DNA from: Jannaschia formosa
GTDB lineage: Bacteria; Pseudomonadota; Alphaproteobacteria; Rhodobacterales; Rhodobacteraceae
Reading direction: 5' to 3'
Assembly (NCBI RefSeq): GCF_003340555.1
Contig: NZ_QPLJ01000004.1
Location: 124,001-188,000 of the forward strand
DNA: 64,000 nt
Shown piece by piece: positions 1-8,345 of the stretch. A program made the translations under genes and the position numbers. The stretch's first letter is position 1. Each line of letters begins with the position of its first letter. The notes under the pieces are model-generated. The model saw only the letters and a list, made by a program, of their open reading frames with translations. It made no database searches and was not told the DNA's origin.

Positions 1-1175
1 TCCAGGCAGCGCGTCGAGAGCCGGTGCGCGCTGCGCGACACCTCCTCGGAGCCATGGCGCGACAGCACCGCCAGCGCGTCCTGCACCGCGATCTGCACCT
101 CGACCAGATGCGCCCCGTCCCGGGCGATCGGGTCCAGCGCCTCGCGCAGCAGGACCTCGGCCCGCAGCGGCGGCACGTAAAGCCTCGGAAAGCGCGGCTC
201 CGCCCCCGGGGGCCCGTCCTGCCACAGCGACAGGATCTTCACCTGCCGCGTGACGATGTCCATCGCCGTACGCGGGTCGTTCAGCCCGGGTGACAGCGCG
301 CGCTGCGCGATTTCGGCCATGACCTCGATCCCGAAGCCGGGGTCCTGGTCGAAACTCCGCCGGTCCTGCACCAGCACTGCCGCCGCCAGTGCGTCCTGCT
401 GCTCCACCGACAATCGCGCCACGTCCACATCCATCAGCGCCGTCCCCGGCGTCACCATCACCCCCGGCACGCCATAAAGATGGACCGTCCCGCCGATCTC
501 CTCGGCCAGGGCCGACAGCCGCTCCACGTCGACATGGGCGACCCAGCCGAAGCGCTGGGCGACGATGGGGATTGCGTCCCCGGGCACGACCTTCAGGGCC
601 GGGCGGCCGCCCAGCCAGGGCAGATCCATCCGCTCGCGCATGGCGGCGATGACGGTTTCCTCGACCCGGTCCGTCGTCTGCTCGATCGAGCCCAGGTCGC
701 TCAGCTGCTGCACCCAGCGGACCAGCGCCAGGATGACCAGCCCGATGACGAGGATCGTCATCCCGTAGAGCACCGCGAAGTCGCGCCCGTCGAACAGCCC
801 CGCATTGACGATGATCACCGCCACCAGCGAGAAGACGAAGGCCCCGATGAAGGTGGCCAGCACCGACTGCGTCCGCGCATCGTTGCGCAGCAGGCGGTGG
901 GCCCGCGGCGTGACCTGGCTGGCGGCGTAGTGATGGGCCGAGACCATCACCGACAGCGAGAAGGTCGCGACGGCGAGCATCGAGCCCGACAGCACCGAGA
1001 TGATGTCCGACACCGCAACCTCGTCGATCCGGTCGCGCATCTCGTCGGGCAGCAGCGGCGAGAGCAGCGGCGCGGTCGCGGCGGCCACGAAGGCCAGCGC
1101 CGAGATCAGCGCGATCCGCACCCAGATCAGGCGGGCAAGGGCGCGCAGCTTGAAGAGGCCGACGGATTGCAACAT
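1..1175 (-). CDS. DUF2254 membrane protein, 3' end cut by window edge
   Basis: About 391 residues are visible, starting MLQSVGLFKLRALARL. Four hydrophobic stretches fall in the first 150 residues, followed by a soluble part with the segment SPGLNDPRTAMDI near residue 300, which is typical of DUF2254 (predicted membrane) proteins. The family has no firm function. The C-terminus lies beyond position 1, so the gene is incomplete here through the window edge, not through mutation. The ATG at 1175 is the first Met before the membrane part. Immediately upstream lies a region of gene relics, so this gene seems to mark the edge of an unstable spot. Family assignment is by recognition of overall pattern. 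Confidence 0.8.
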   Translation of the reverse strand, partial: MLQSVGLFKLRALARLIWVRIALISALAFVAAATAPLLSPLLPDEMRDRIDEVAVSDIISVLSGSMLAVATFSLSVMVSAHHYAASQVTPRAHRLLRNDARTQSVLATFIGAFVFSLVAVIIVNAGLFDGRDFAVLYGMTILVIGLVILALVRWVQQLSDLGSIEQTTDRVEETVIAAMRERMDLPWLGGRPALKVVPGDAIPIVAQRFGWVAHVDVERLSALAEEIGGTVHLYGVPGVMVTPGTALMDVDVARLSVEQQDALAAAVLVQDRRSFDQDPGFGIEVMAEIAQRALSPGLNDPRTAMDIVTRQVKILSLWQDGPPGAEPRFPRLYVPPLRAEVLLREALDPIARDGAHLVEVQIAVQDALAVLSRHGSEEVSRSAHRLSTRCL

Positions 1176-1265
1176 GGGGCGGAGCTAGCACGCGGGCCGG
1201 GGCAGGGGAGTCCCGCCCGAGACTTGGCTTGCCGCCCGCCCCGCGCCCGGGGCACCGTCGGCGCC

Positions 1266-1491
1266 ATGTCCCTGTGCTGACCCGAGAGCCGCGCCCGCGC
1301 CGCAGACTTCGCCCGCGACCGGGCGAATGCCCCTTACGAGACGGGCGAGACCCGGTCCTTCTACAACGCCTTCTTCCGCATCTTCGTCGTGAAGCGGCGG
1401 CGCGTCGCCATCTACGAGCACGCGGTCCACAAGCTTTCGGGCCAGACCGGCTTCATCGGCCGTTCTGGCCCGGCGAGATCATCGTCGAGGG
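1266..1491 (+). pseudogene. N-terminal relic of an MmeI-like DNA methyltransferase
   Basis: From the ATG at 1266 the frame reads MSLC, a stop at 1278-1280, then continues in the same frame with DFARDRANAPYETGETRSF and YNAFFRIFVVKRRRVAIYE. This matches the conserved N-terminal domain of MmeI/YeeA-type methyltransferases (type IIG or BREX-like enzymes). At about 1457-1462 the frame slips by one base, after which the other frame reads FWPGEIIVEG, the next expected motif. The gene stops abruptly at the edge of an insertion-sequence remnant near 1492. So it has an early nonsense codon, a frameshift and a truncation. The matching C-terminal relic lies at 1929-2141 on the same strand. Family recognised from memory of the domain. 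Confidence 0.7.
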
Positions 1492-1750
1492 GCGCTGTTG
1501 CATGAAGCGGTTGAAGGTCAGACCGCCCCTTTTCCTGCCTGACGTTAGCCGACGGGCTGCGTGACGGGAATGGCGAACTCGGTGAAGCGGTTGAGGATGG
1601 CGATGCGGAGTTGGAACTCGGCGGTCTGGCGGTCGAGGGTGAGGCATCGAGCCGACATCGGTCCGAGGCCGATGCCGAACGGACATTTGCTTCTGCCCGA
1701 ACAGCTTCATGCAGTTCATCTTGGCCTCAATGCAACTGCGGCGGTGGAAC
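1492..1750 (-). mobile_element. IS5-type insertion sequence remnant (transposase C-terminus)
   Basis: On the minus strand the reading runs CIEAKMNCMKLFGQKQM, then after a frame slip RQTAEFQLRIAILNRFTEF and a terminal VTQPVG with a stop at 1545-1547. This is the usual C-terminus of IS5-group DDE transposases found in Rhodobacteraceae, where the equivalent is an AKMNC-KLLGQ block and a DRQ-AE-Q-R-A-LN block. The outer end is probably the GCTGTTGCATGAAGC sequence beginning near 1495, which resembles the terminal inverted repeat of such elements. The N-terminal two thirds and the other end are missing, and the remaining coding sequence is frameshifted, so the element cannot be active. It separates two methyltransferase relics. 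Confidence 0.7.
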
Positions 1751-1831
1751 GATATAGATCAGGTCGGCGCGCTCGTCGGCGATGTGGTTGCGCAAGACGG
1801 CAAGGTTGTCGCCGTAGTTTAGGTGGTTCAT
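1751..1831 (-). pseudogene. 5' fragment of a second DNA methyltransferase
   Basis: Twenty-seven codons from the ATG at 1831 read MNHLNYGDNLAVLRNHIADE and continue RADLIYI. This is the standard opening of site-specific adenine methyltransferases of the type III/Mod class, which normally start LYYGDNLDVLR and run on to the catalytic DPPF. Here the sequence passes into IS remnant exactly where DPPF should appear (VPPPQLH, then a stop at 1727). A plausible ribosome site (GAGGG) precedes the ATG. The gene therefore lost everything after codon 27 to the insertion. It is on the opposite strand to the MmeI-like relic, so two different modification genes are broken here. Confidence 0.65.
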
Positions 1832-1928
1832 GGGATCGCCCTCGCTTGCGCCCGTCTGCCGCGGGTGTATCCTCAAAGGGTTAAGGAATGGTTTCCTATG
1901 GCACAAGGCTCCCGGGCGAGCCACCCCG

Positions 1929-2141
1929 GCGCCACGCCCGCGGACCTCTACGACCCCGACCTGATGCCCGCCGACCTGCGCCGGGCGCATCGCGACACCG
2001 ACCGGCTCTACCGCCGCCAAGGCTCCGCGACGGACCGCGAACGGGTCGAGCATCTCTTCGCCCTCTACGAGGCGATGCCCCCCGCTCGCCGCCGCCGCCG
2101 CGCCCAAGGGCGGCCGCGCCCGGCGCAAGGCGGCCTCCTGA
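1929..2141 (+). pseudogene. C-terminal relic of an MmeI-like DNA methyltransferase
   Basis: The frame reads ADLYDPDLMPADLRRAH, then RLYRRQG and SDRERVEHLFALYEAM-like sequence (TDRERVEHLFALYEAM here). This is the terminal segment of MmeI-like methyltransferases. After EAM a one-base slip in a run of C shifts the frame; the new frame gives PLAAAAAPKGG, ARRKAAS and a stop at 2139-2141, the expected Lys/Arg-rich end. Orientation matches the N-terminal relic at 1266-1491, so both are probably leftovers of one gene that lost its middle when other DNA came in. No ATG-started open frame of useful length exists. Confidence 0.65.
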
Positions 2142-2267
2142 CCCCGCTTCCCCGCAACCCCGCCCTTGCGCCTCTGCGTCGGACCCGGATCACCCCGGCG
2201 TCACCCGCGGATCACCCCTCCGATCCGCTTGACGCCGCCCGCCCCGCGGTGCATAGCGCGCCCCGTT

Positions 2268-2343
<76 letters not shown>

Positions 2344-2659
2344 TATCGCATAGAGTTGGGACGGTCGTTCAGCCCTCTGCTGCATGCTCCCTGGGCACCT
2401 GGTGATTTCGTCCAGAGCACCCGAGCGGATCTTCCGAACGGCTATGCAGGCAAGGGTCGCAGGCGCGGTCCGCCACGGGCCGCTCGCCGACGGCGAGCCG
2501 AAAGCCGGGCAAGACGGATCCCATTGAAAAAGCTTCGTTCGCGCCCATTCGTAGCGGGTAATCCGGCCCTGATGATGTGACGGCTGCGTCCCCGTGGATC
2601 GTCCTGCCCCCACCGTGGACAACCGGATGCCGTCAGGGGCGGCCCCCACCGTCAGGGCC
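2344..2659. other. Intergenic stretch without a recognisable gene
   Basis: Between the tRNA and the stop of the Rieske fusion gene I see no open frame with credible family features and no clear repeat of the tRNA 3' end. Short frames on the minus strand are broken. Base composition is slightly less GC-rich than the genes around it, which would fit decayed DNA, but I cannot name a source. Confidence 0.5.
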
Positions 2660-4135
2660 TCACGCGCCCTCGAGAAGCCGGATCTTCAGGTCCCGGAAGG
2701 CGCTGCGCGCGCGGGACTCGCGCTCGTGGTCGAGCATCGCCTCGATCTTCGCGCCCAGCTCCCGCAGGCGGGCGTCGCCCAAGCGCTCGGCCTCGAGGAA
2801 CATCGAGGTTTCCTCGGAGCTTGCATGATGATCCACGGCCTCGTGCAGCGTGCGGAGGTGCTCGTCGAACTCCGGGTCCGACGTCCCCAGCCGCAGCGTC
2901 ACTGCGAGCATGTCGGCCAGCTGCTGGTGCTCGGCATGGGCGAGCGGCACGTCCTCGCTGACGGGGCGGACGGCAGGGTAGAAGATCTCGTCCTCGACAT
3001 GCTCGTGGATTTCCAGCTCGCCGGCGAGCAGGCGCATCAGGTCGCGCCGCTCCGGGTCGGACGGATCCATCGCGCGGATGCGCTCGAACAGGCGGCGCAT
3101 CAGGTCGTGGTGCTCGCGCAGGACCTCGTCGGCGCGGCGCGCGCCCGGGGGCGGGTCGGCAGGCGCCTCACGTGCCTGCGCGGCCAGGATCTTGCGCGGC
3201 GTCAGCGCCTCGTCGCCCGGCTCCATCTCGCGCCGGACCTCGACCTGCCCGTCCCGAAGCCGGACCTCGTAGCGCGGCTGCGGGGCGGTGGAAGGGCCGT
3301 CGAGTACGCGCCCCGACCGCAAGCAGTAGCGCGAGCCATGCCAGGGGCAGACCAGCCCGCCATCCTGCACCCAGCCCTCGTCCAGCGGCCCGCCCATATG
3401 CGAGCAGCGCGAGCCCATGGCGTGGACCTGCCCGCGGTGCTGGACCAGCACGATGCCGATCTCGGCACGCGCCACGGGGTCCCAGACGGCGACGCGCCGC
3501 GGCCGGTCCTCCTCCAGCTCCGCCTCGGCGATCACGGGCTGGAAGGCGCGAGGCTCGGGCGATCGGTCGGCCTGGTCCACGCCGACGCGGCGGCGATAGG
3601 CGAGATGGCCGCCGAGATAGGCACCGAGCCCCATCGCGAGCCAGCCCGCCCCGCTCAGCGCCTGCCCCGCGCGGCGCTTTCCCCGCCGACGCAGCGCGAG
3701 TGAGCCGAGGGTCAGGACGAGCGCCGTCGAGTTGGCCGCCGCGTGCACGAGCCCGGTGCGGCGGTCGCGCCCGTGGACCTGCCGCCAGTCGGCCAGGCCC
3801 GAGGCCGCGGCGGCGACCGCCCCGGCCGACCCGACCGTGAGCGCGATGTCGGCGGCGCGCGCCGCGCCCGGGTCGCGCACCGCGCCGGAGACCTCGGCCG
3901 CGTCGAGCATCGCCGCAAGCGTCCAGCTGCCCACGGGCAGCGTCGCCAGGGCGGGGTGGAGCGGGTGGCCGAGCCAGGTTCCGTGCAGCGCGTTCTGGAT
4001 CGGCTGCGCCGCGGTGCCGAGCGGCTGGAGGACAAGCGAGACCGCGTTGGCGACGTCGTAGGCCGGTGCGTCCAGACGCTCCTCGGCCTCGATCGCGGAG
4101 GTCAGGCGGTCGGGGGTCGTGTTGAGGGGCTTCAT
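2660..4135 (-). CDS. DUF2231 membrane domain - Rieske [2Fe-2S] - hemerythrin fusion
   Basis: A 491-residue protein with three parts. Residues about 50-185 form a DUF2231-like membrane domain (HGTWLGHPLHPALATLPVGS and later hydrophobic spans). Residues about 195-300 form a Rieske domain with Cys244, His246, Cys263 and His266 (CSH and CPWH motifs), the normal two-Cys two-His cluster ligands. Residues about 335-475 form a hemerythrin-like HHE domain (EHHDLMRRLF, EIHEHVEDEIFYP, AEHQQL, HEAVDHHASSEE) that could bind a diiron centre. The likely role is membrane-attached redox or O2/NO-linked chemistry, but no substrate can be read. The ATG at 4135 overlaps the stop of the upstream metallo-beta-lactamase gene in an ATGA, so the two are translationally coupled. 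Confidence 0.85.
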   Translation of the reverse strand: MKPLNTTPDRLTSAIEAEERLDAPAYDVANAVSLVLQPLGTAAQPIQNALHGTWLGHPLHPALATLPVGSWTLAAMLDAAEVSGAVRDPGAARAADIALTVGSAGAVAAAASGLADWRQVHGRDRRTGLVHAAANSTALVLTLGSLALRRRGKRRAGQALSGAGWLAMGLGAYLGGHLAYRRRVGVDQADRSPEPRAFQPVIAEAELEEDRPRRVAVWDPVARAEIGIVLVQHRGQVHAMGSRCSHMGGPLDEGWVQDGGLVCPWHGSRYCLRSGRVLDGPSTAPQPRYEVRLRDGQVEVRREMEPGDEALTPRKILAAQAREAPADPPPGARRADEVLREHHDLMRRLFERIRAMDPSDPERRDLMRLLAGELEIHEHVEDEIFYPAVRPVSEDVPLAHAEHQQLADMLAVTLRLGTSDPEFDEHLRTLHEAVDHHASSEETSMFLEAERLGDARLRELGAKIEAMLDHERESRARSAFRDLKIRLLEGA

Positions 4136-5346
4136 GCGCGTCCTTCAGATCGGTCGGGTGGGAGGGATCTGTCGCGGGCGTCCGGGACGGCGAGCGCGTC
4201 GAACGCATCGGCCAGCCGGTGCAGCGCCCGACGCATCTCCGGGCCGCCGAGCGGTGCGCCGTGACCCGAGAGGATCACCTCCGGCTCCAGCGCGGCCAAG
4301 GTGCGGGCAGAGGCGCGCGCCGCGGCCCAATCGGGGGTGAAGTAGGCCGGAGGCCCATGGATCTCGGGCGACTGGAGGGCGACGGCATAGGCCGCCTCCT
4401 GCCGCGTGGTGATCACGGCATCCCCCGACAGCAACGTGCGGTCCCCCTCGCGCCAGAGCGAGACGTGGCCCGGCGTGTGCCCCGGCGTGTGCAGCCAGCG
4501 CCAGTCCGGCGCAAAGGGCACCGTGCCGTCCTCGGGCAGCGCGCGCAGGCGCCGGCTCACGTCCACAGGCGCGGTCGGATAAAGCCCTGCGACGGCCGCC
4601 ATCGCCCCTCCGCCCACGGTGGGATCGCCGGGCGGATAGGAGGCGGTGCCGTCGAGATACGAATGCTCGAGGGGATGGGCGTAGACGGGTACGTCCCAGG
4701 CTTCGGCCAGATGCTCGAGCGCGCCGACATGGTCGAAATGGCCATGGGTCATCACGATGGCGGCCGGTCGCGCGCCCGGTCCGAAACGGGCTTCGGCGGC
4801 GCGCGTGATGGCCCCGGCGCTGACCGGCAGCCCCGCATCGACGAGCACCCAGCCGCGGTCCCCCGCGCCGCGGGCCCCGAGGAAGGCCAGGTTGACGATC
4901 CCGAGCCTCCGATAGGCGAGGCCCGGCACGACCTCGTGCGCCGGACCCTCGCCGATGCTGGCACGGGCCTCGGAGGGGACCGCCACCTGCCGTCCGACTG
5001 TCCTCCGTCCCTGCTCGGGCCGGTCGGTGAGCAGCGCGGCGGCGAGCGAGAACAGCCCGTAGCCCAGCATCGTGGTCCGCACCTCGCGCGGCGCCCGGTC
5101 GAGCAGCGCCGCCGCCGCACAGAACCCCGCCCCCTGAAGCGCGTCGAGCGCGAGGTGCTCCCCCATCGAGAGCGGGGCTGCCGAGCCCTGGCGGTAGCGG
5201 GTCAGGAGGCTGTAGCCCGCCACGCCCAGCCCGGCCGCCGCGAACGGCCCGCGCAGCCCCTTCGGCCAGCCCCGCGCGCGCGGCCCCGCGATCAGCGCCG
5301 CCGCGGATACGGCGTCGAGCGCTGCGTGCAGGGGGGTGGGGATCAT
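4132..5346 (-). CDS. Membrane-linked metallo-beta-lactamase fold hydrolase
   Basis: 404 residues from the ATG at 5346, chosen because GGAGG stands 7-8 bases upstream; a longer frame to 5481 has no such site. Residues 1-110 are hydrophobic and probably form several membrane helices. From about residue 135 a metallo-beta-lactamase domain begins, with the zinc motif THGHFDH at 200-206, a later HTPGHTPGH and GD at the usual spacing, and a terminal SGHG. Such hydrolases act on thioesters, lactones, polysulfides or nucleic acids; the sequence does not decide which. It is the first gene of a two-gene operon with the Rieske-hemerythrin fusion, which suggests redox-related work such as persulfide or NO handling, as inference only. 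Confidence 0.8.
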   Translation of the reverse strand: MIPTPLHAALDAVSAAALIAGPRARGWPKGLRGPFAAAGLGVAGYSLLTRYRQGSAAPLSMGEHLALDALQGAGFCAAAALLDRAPREVRTTMLGYGLFSLAAALLTDRPEQGRRTVGRQVAVPSEARASIGEGPAHEVVPGLAYRRLGIVNLAFLGARGAGDRGWVLVDAGLPVSAGAITRAAEARFGPGARPAAIVMTHGHFDHVGALEHLAEAWDVPVYAHPLEHSYLDGTASYPPGDPTVGGGAMAAVAGLYPTAPVDVSRRLRALPEDGTVPFAPDWRWLHTPGHTPGHVSLWREGDRTLLSGDAVITTRQEAAYAVALQSPEIHGPPAYFTPDWAAARASARTLAALEPEVILSGHGAPLGGPEMRRALHRLADAFDALAVPDARDRSLPPDRSEGRA

Positions 5347-6079
5347 CGGGACGTCCTCCCGTGCCGGGGCTTCGTGCAGCGTCCGGACGGACGCCACGGC
5401 GGGGCGACGGTCGGCTCCGACCGGGCTCGGAGGAGGCTCAGGAGGACGGGCAACGGGTCGCTCCGGATGAGGAAGCGCCACCCTTCCGCGGGCGGCAGTC
5501 GGTGATCAACCTCCAGATGCTCTCAGGGTTCCAGGCTCTTGCGGGTTTCCCTTGCCCGCGCCCGAGCGGAACCGGGAGCAAAAGCTTGCGGGAGGGCACT
5601 GGTCCCCGCGCTCGTGGCGCGGCTGGTCGCGGCCGTGCGGGCCTCGTTGCGCAAAGCCTTGTCGGATTCACATCCCGCGTCCAGCAGCATGGTTGTGGGA
5701 CTCGGCGAGCCTCGTGCCCCTCCGCTAGCGCGGCCTGAAGTGCTCCATCGCCGAGAACGGCGCCTACATCCTGCGCGACAGCCGCCAGATGGCGAGCAGG
5801 TCAGGCCGGGTCGACGCCCGGCTCCGCCAGCGCCGCCGCCACCCGAGCGGCATCCTCGGGGCCGGAGGCGTCCCTCCCTCCGACCGGCACGCCGTTCAGC
5901 CGGATCGGCTGGCGAGGCCCCCGCCAGCGCCGGGTCCCGCATCCGCTCAACGAAGGCGAGCGACGTCTTTCACGAGAGTCGCCGTCACCCCCTTGTCCGT
6001 CGCCATCTCCAGCACCGGGGGCGGCGCGCCGTCGAGCCGCCCGACGCAGGGCGGCTCGGGGCCCCGTGAGGGGGCGGCG
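5347..6079. other. Intergenic stretch with only broken reading frames
   Basis: About 730 bases between the metallo-beta-lactamase gene and the GH13 gene. No frame of family-like sequence longer than about 60 codons was found. Short stretches look like former coding sequence, for example KCSIAENGAYILRDSRQM on the plus strand near 5743-5796 and LEMATDKGVTATLVKDVARL on the minus strand near 5955-6020, but neither has a start, a good stop or a recognisable family. It reads as decayed DNA. Confidence 0.5.
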
Positions 6080-7777
6080 TCAGCCCAGCCGGACCGCGGC
6101 GAAGCCGAGCGGTGGCAGCGCGATGCCCTCCTCCTTCGCGCGGGCGGCCGAGCCCGGCACCGCCTCCAGCTTCGCGCCGCGGGGGGCGGAATGGACCTGC
6201 GGCGCCAGCCCCAGATTGGCGAGGAAGGTCATCTCCTCGCCGTCGCCCGCGCGCGTGAAGGCGAGGACGGGGCCGTCCTCCCCTTCGGCGATGGTCTCGT
6301 CCGCCAGCCGCAGGAACCCGTGCTCCCGCCGCCAGCGGAGCAGCGCCTTGAAGAAGGACAGGACGGAGCCTTCCTCCTCGGCCTGCGCCGAGACGGCGAG
6401 CGGGCGATGCGCCTCCGCGACCGGCATCCAGGGGTCGTCGCCGTCGGTGAACCCGGCATGGTCGGCGCCCGCATCCCAGGGAAAGGGCATCCGCACCCCG
6501 TCGCGGCCCACGAAGTCGGGATAGAGGTTGATGGCCCAGGGATCGTGCATGTCCTCGCGCGCGACCTCGGGCTGCGGCAGGCCCAGCTCCTCGCCCTGGA
6601 ACACGATCGCCCCGCCGCGCAGCGTCGCCTGCAGGAACAGCAGCAGCTTCGCCGCCTCCTCGCGCCGGCCCGCGTCCTCGGCGAAGCCGGTCAGCTGCGA
6701 GACCGCGCGTTGCGTGTCGTGGTTCGTCAGCACGTTGTAGTACCAGCCCGAGCCGACATGGTCCGAGCGCACGCGCAGCGTCTCGATCAGCCGCGCGACC
6801 GGGTCGGACTTCTGGATCAGGTCGAAATCGTAGACCGCGTGCAGCCGCTCGCGCCCGGCCGTGTACTTGACCGCGAGGCGCGAGCTGTCGACATCCGCGA
6901 GCTCCCCGATCAGCGCGAACTCCGGATGCCCCTCGGTCAGCTCCCGGCGCATCCGCTCGATGATCCTCAGCCCGTGGGGCACGTCCCGGTCGAAGAGGTG
7001 GCTCTGGGCGGCGAAGGGGTTGTTCGGTCCGCCGCCGATCGCGACATCGTCGAAGGGCTCTCCCCGCGGCGGGTTCGACCGCAGCGTCTCGTCCCAGCAC
7101 AGGCACTGCACCGCGTCGAGCCGGAAGCCGTCTATCCCGACGTCCCGCCAGAAGGCCATCGCGTCCAGCACCGCGCAGAGCGCGTCCTCGTTGCGCAGGT
7201 TCAGCGCCGGCTGGCAGGTCAGGAAGGGGTGGTAGTAGTATTGCGACCGCCGCGGCTCCCAGGTCCAGGCCGGCCCGCCGAAGGAGGATAGCCAGTTGTT
7301 GGGCGGCGTGCCGTCCTCGCTCCGGTCGGCCCAGACATACCAGTCGGCATGGGGCGCGTCGCGCCCGCTGCGGCTCTGCTGGAACCACTCGTGCTGGTCC
7401 GAGGTGTGGCAGGGCACGAAGTCGGCCAGGACGCGAATGCCTCGGTCATGGGCGCCCTCGATCACCGCCTTGAGGTCCTCGATCGTCCCCATGGAGGGAT
7501 CGACCGCCCGCATGTCGCTGACGTCGTAGCCGAAATCGACCTGCGGCGAGGCGTAGAACGGCGCGAGCCAGATCCCGTCGATCCCCAGATCCGCGAGGTA
7601 ATCGAGCTTCTCGGCCACGCCCTTCAGGTCACCGATCCCGTCTCCGTTACCGTCGCGGAAGCTGCGCAGGTAGATCTGGTAGAAGACGGCGCCGCGCCAC
7701 CAGTCCTCGGGCGCGACCGCGGGCGCATCGGCGTGCAGGATCGCCCGGGCGAGCATTGCGTCGCGGCGGTCGCTCAT
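6080..7777 (-). CDS. GH13 alpha-glucosidase / alpha-amylase family enzyme
   Basis: 565 residues. The start at 7777 (MSDRRDAMLARAIL) has GGGGAG upstream; a longer frame to 8053 lacks support. The GH13 barrel motifs are clear: DGIWLAPFY, the nucleophile Asp221 in DGFRLDAVQ, the acid/base Glu292 in IGELAD and Asp354 in TNHDTQ. The opening DWWRGAVFYQIYLRSFRDGN is that of oligosaccharide alpha-glucosidases (GH13 subfamily 23/30 type), which hydrolyse alpha-1,4 or alpha-1,6 linked glucose. There is no signal peptide, so it should act in the cytoplasm on imported sugars. No sugar transporter or LacI-type regulator stands next to it, unlike the usual agl operons, so it seems a stand-alone copy. Confidence 0.9.
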   Translation of the reverse strand: MSDRRDAMLARAILHADAPAVAPEDWWRGAVFYQIYLRSFRDGNGDGIGDLKGVAEKLDYLADLGIDGIWLAPFYASPQVDFGYDVSDMRAVDPSMGTIEDLKAVIEGAHDRGIRVLADFVPCHTSDQHEWFQQSRSGRDAPHADWYVWADRSEDGTPPNNWLSSFGGPAWTWEPRRSQYYYHPFLTCQPALNLRNEDALCAVLDAMAFWRDVGIDGFRLDAVQCLCWDETLRSNPPRGEPFDDVAIGGGPNNPFAAQSHLFDRDVPHGLRIIERMRRELTEGHPEFALIGELADVDSSRLAVKYTAGRERLHAVYDFDLIQKSDPVARLIETLRVRSDHVGSGWYYNVLTNHDTQRAVSQLTGFAEDAGRREEAAKLLLFLQATLRGGAIVFQGEELGLPQPEVAREDMHDPWAINLYPDFVGRDGVRMPFPWDAGADHAGFTDGDDPWMPVAEAHRPLAVSAQAEEEGSVLSFFKALLRWRREHGFLRLADETIAEGEDGPVLAFTRAGDGEEMTFLANLGLAPQVHSAPRGAKLEAVPGSAARAKEEGIALPPLGFAAVRLG

Positions 7778-8345
7778 GTCTGGCTCCCCTGGCGTGACAT
7801 GCATGGCGCGCCGCCCGGCGCGGCTTCGGTGACGGGCGATTGTTCTCGTTTCAGCCGTGACATGGACCTTCCTGCTTCTTTCGGGAGGTAACGCGTCCGG
7901 CCCTGAATTGATCCTGTCCGATCCCGGCCGCGCGTCCCGAAGGCGCGGAACGGCCTTTCGCAGCCCACCCTCACTTCCGCCGAGACGGCTGTGTCCGGCC
8001 CGACCGGGAAGGTGGGACCGTCGCCCGGCGGGCTCGCGCCTCGCCATCCGCACGACACCCGGACCCGTGAGGCCGGCAGCGGGTCCCGGCCATCGCCTGC
8101 CACCTCCCGGCCAGCGCCCCGCGCGACGGCGGGTCTTCCTGATCGCGTCCCGCTCCCGTTATTGCTACGAGGGACGTCACAATAACGGAGAGGACGCGTC
8201 GGACCGGGATGAAGAGAATTTCAGCAAAGGCAAGGACCTGCCGGACGGTCCCGCATCCGCCGGCACCCCAGCGCGCCGACGCCGGTCATGTCCCGGCCCC
8301 AGCGTCTGCCATCCGGGGCCGCCCGAGCCGCACCGGAGGCACGCG
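7778..8345. other. Divergent intergenic region
   Basis: About 570 bases between the divergent GH13 gene and the glycosyltransferase pair. It must hold both promoters. I see no convincing coding frame, no clear operator palindrome and no RNA gene in it. The stretch around 8160-8225 is somewhat richer in A+T than the rest, which would suit a promoter for the plus-strand genes. Confidence 0.4.

Noticed and set aside
5743-5796. Fragment KCSIAENGAYILRDSRQM as part of a gene
   Set aside because: No start, no continuing frame and no family match that I recognise; kept only as a note in the intergenic entry.
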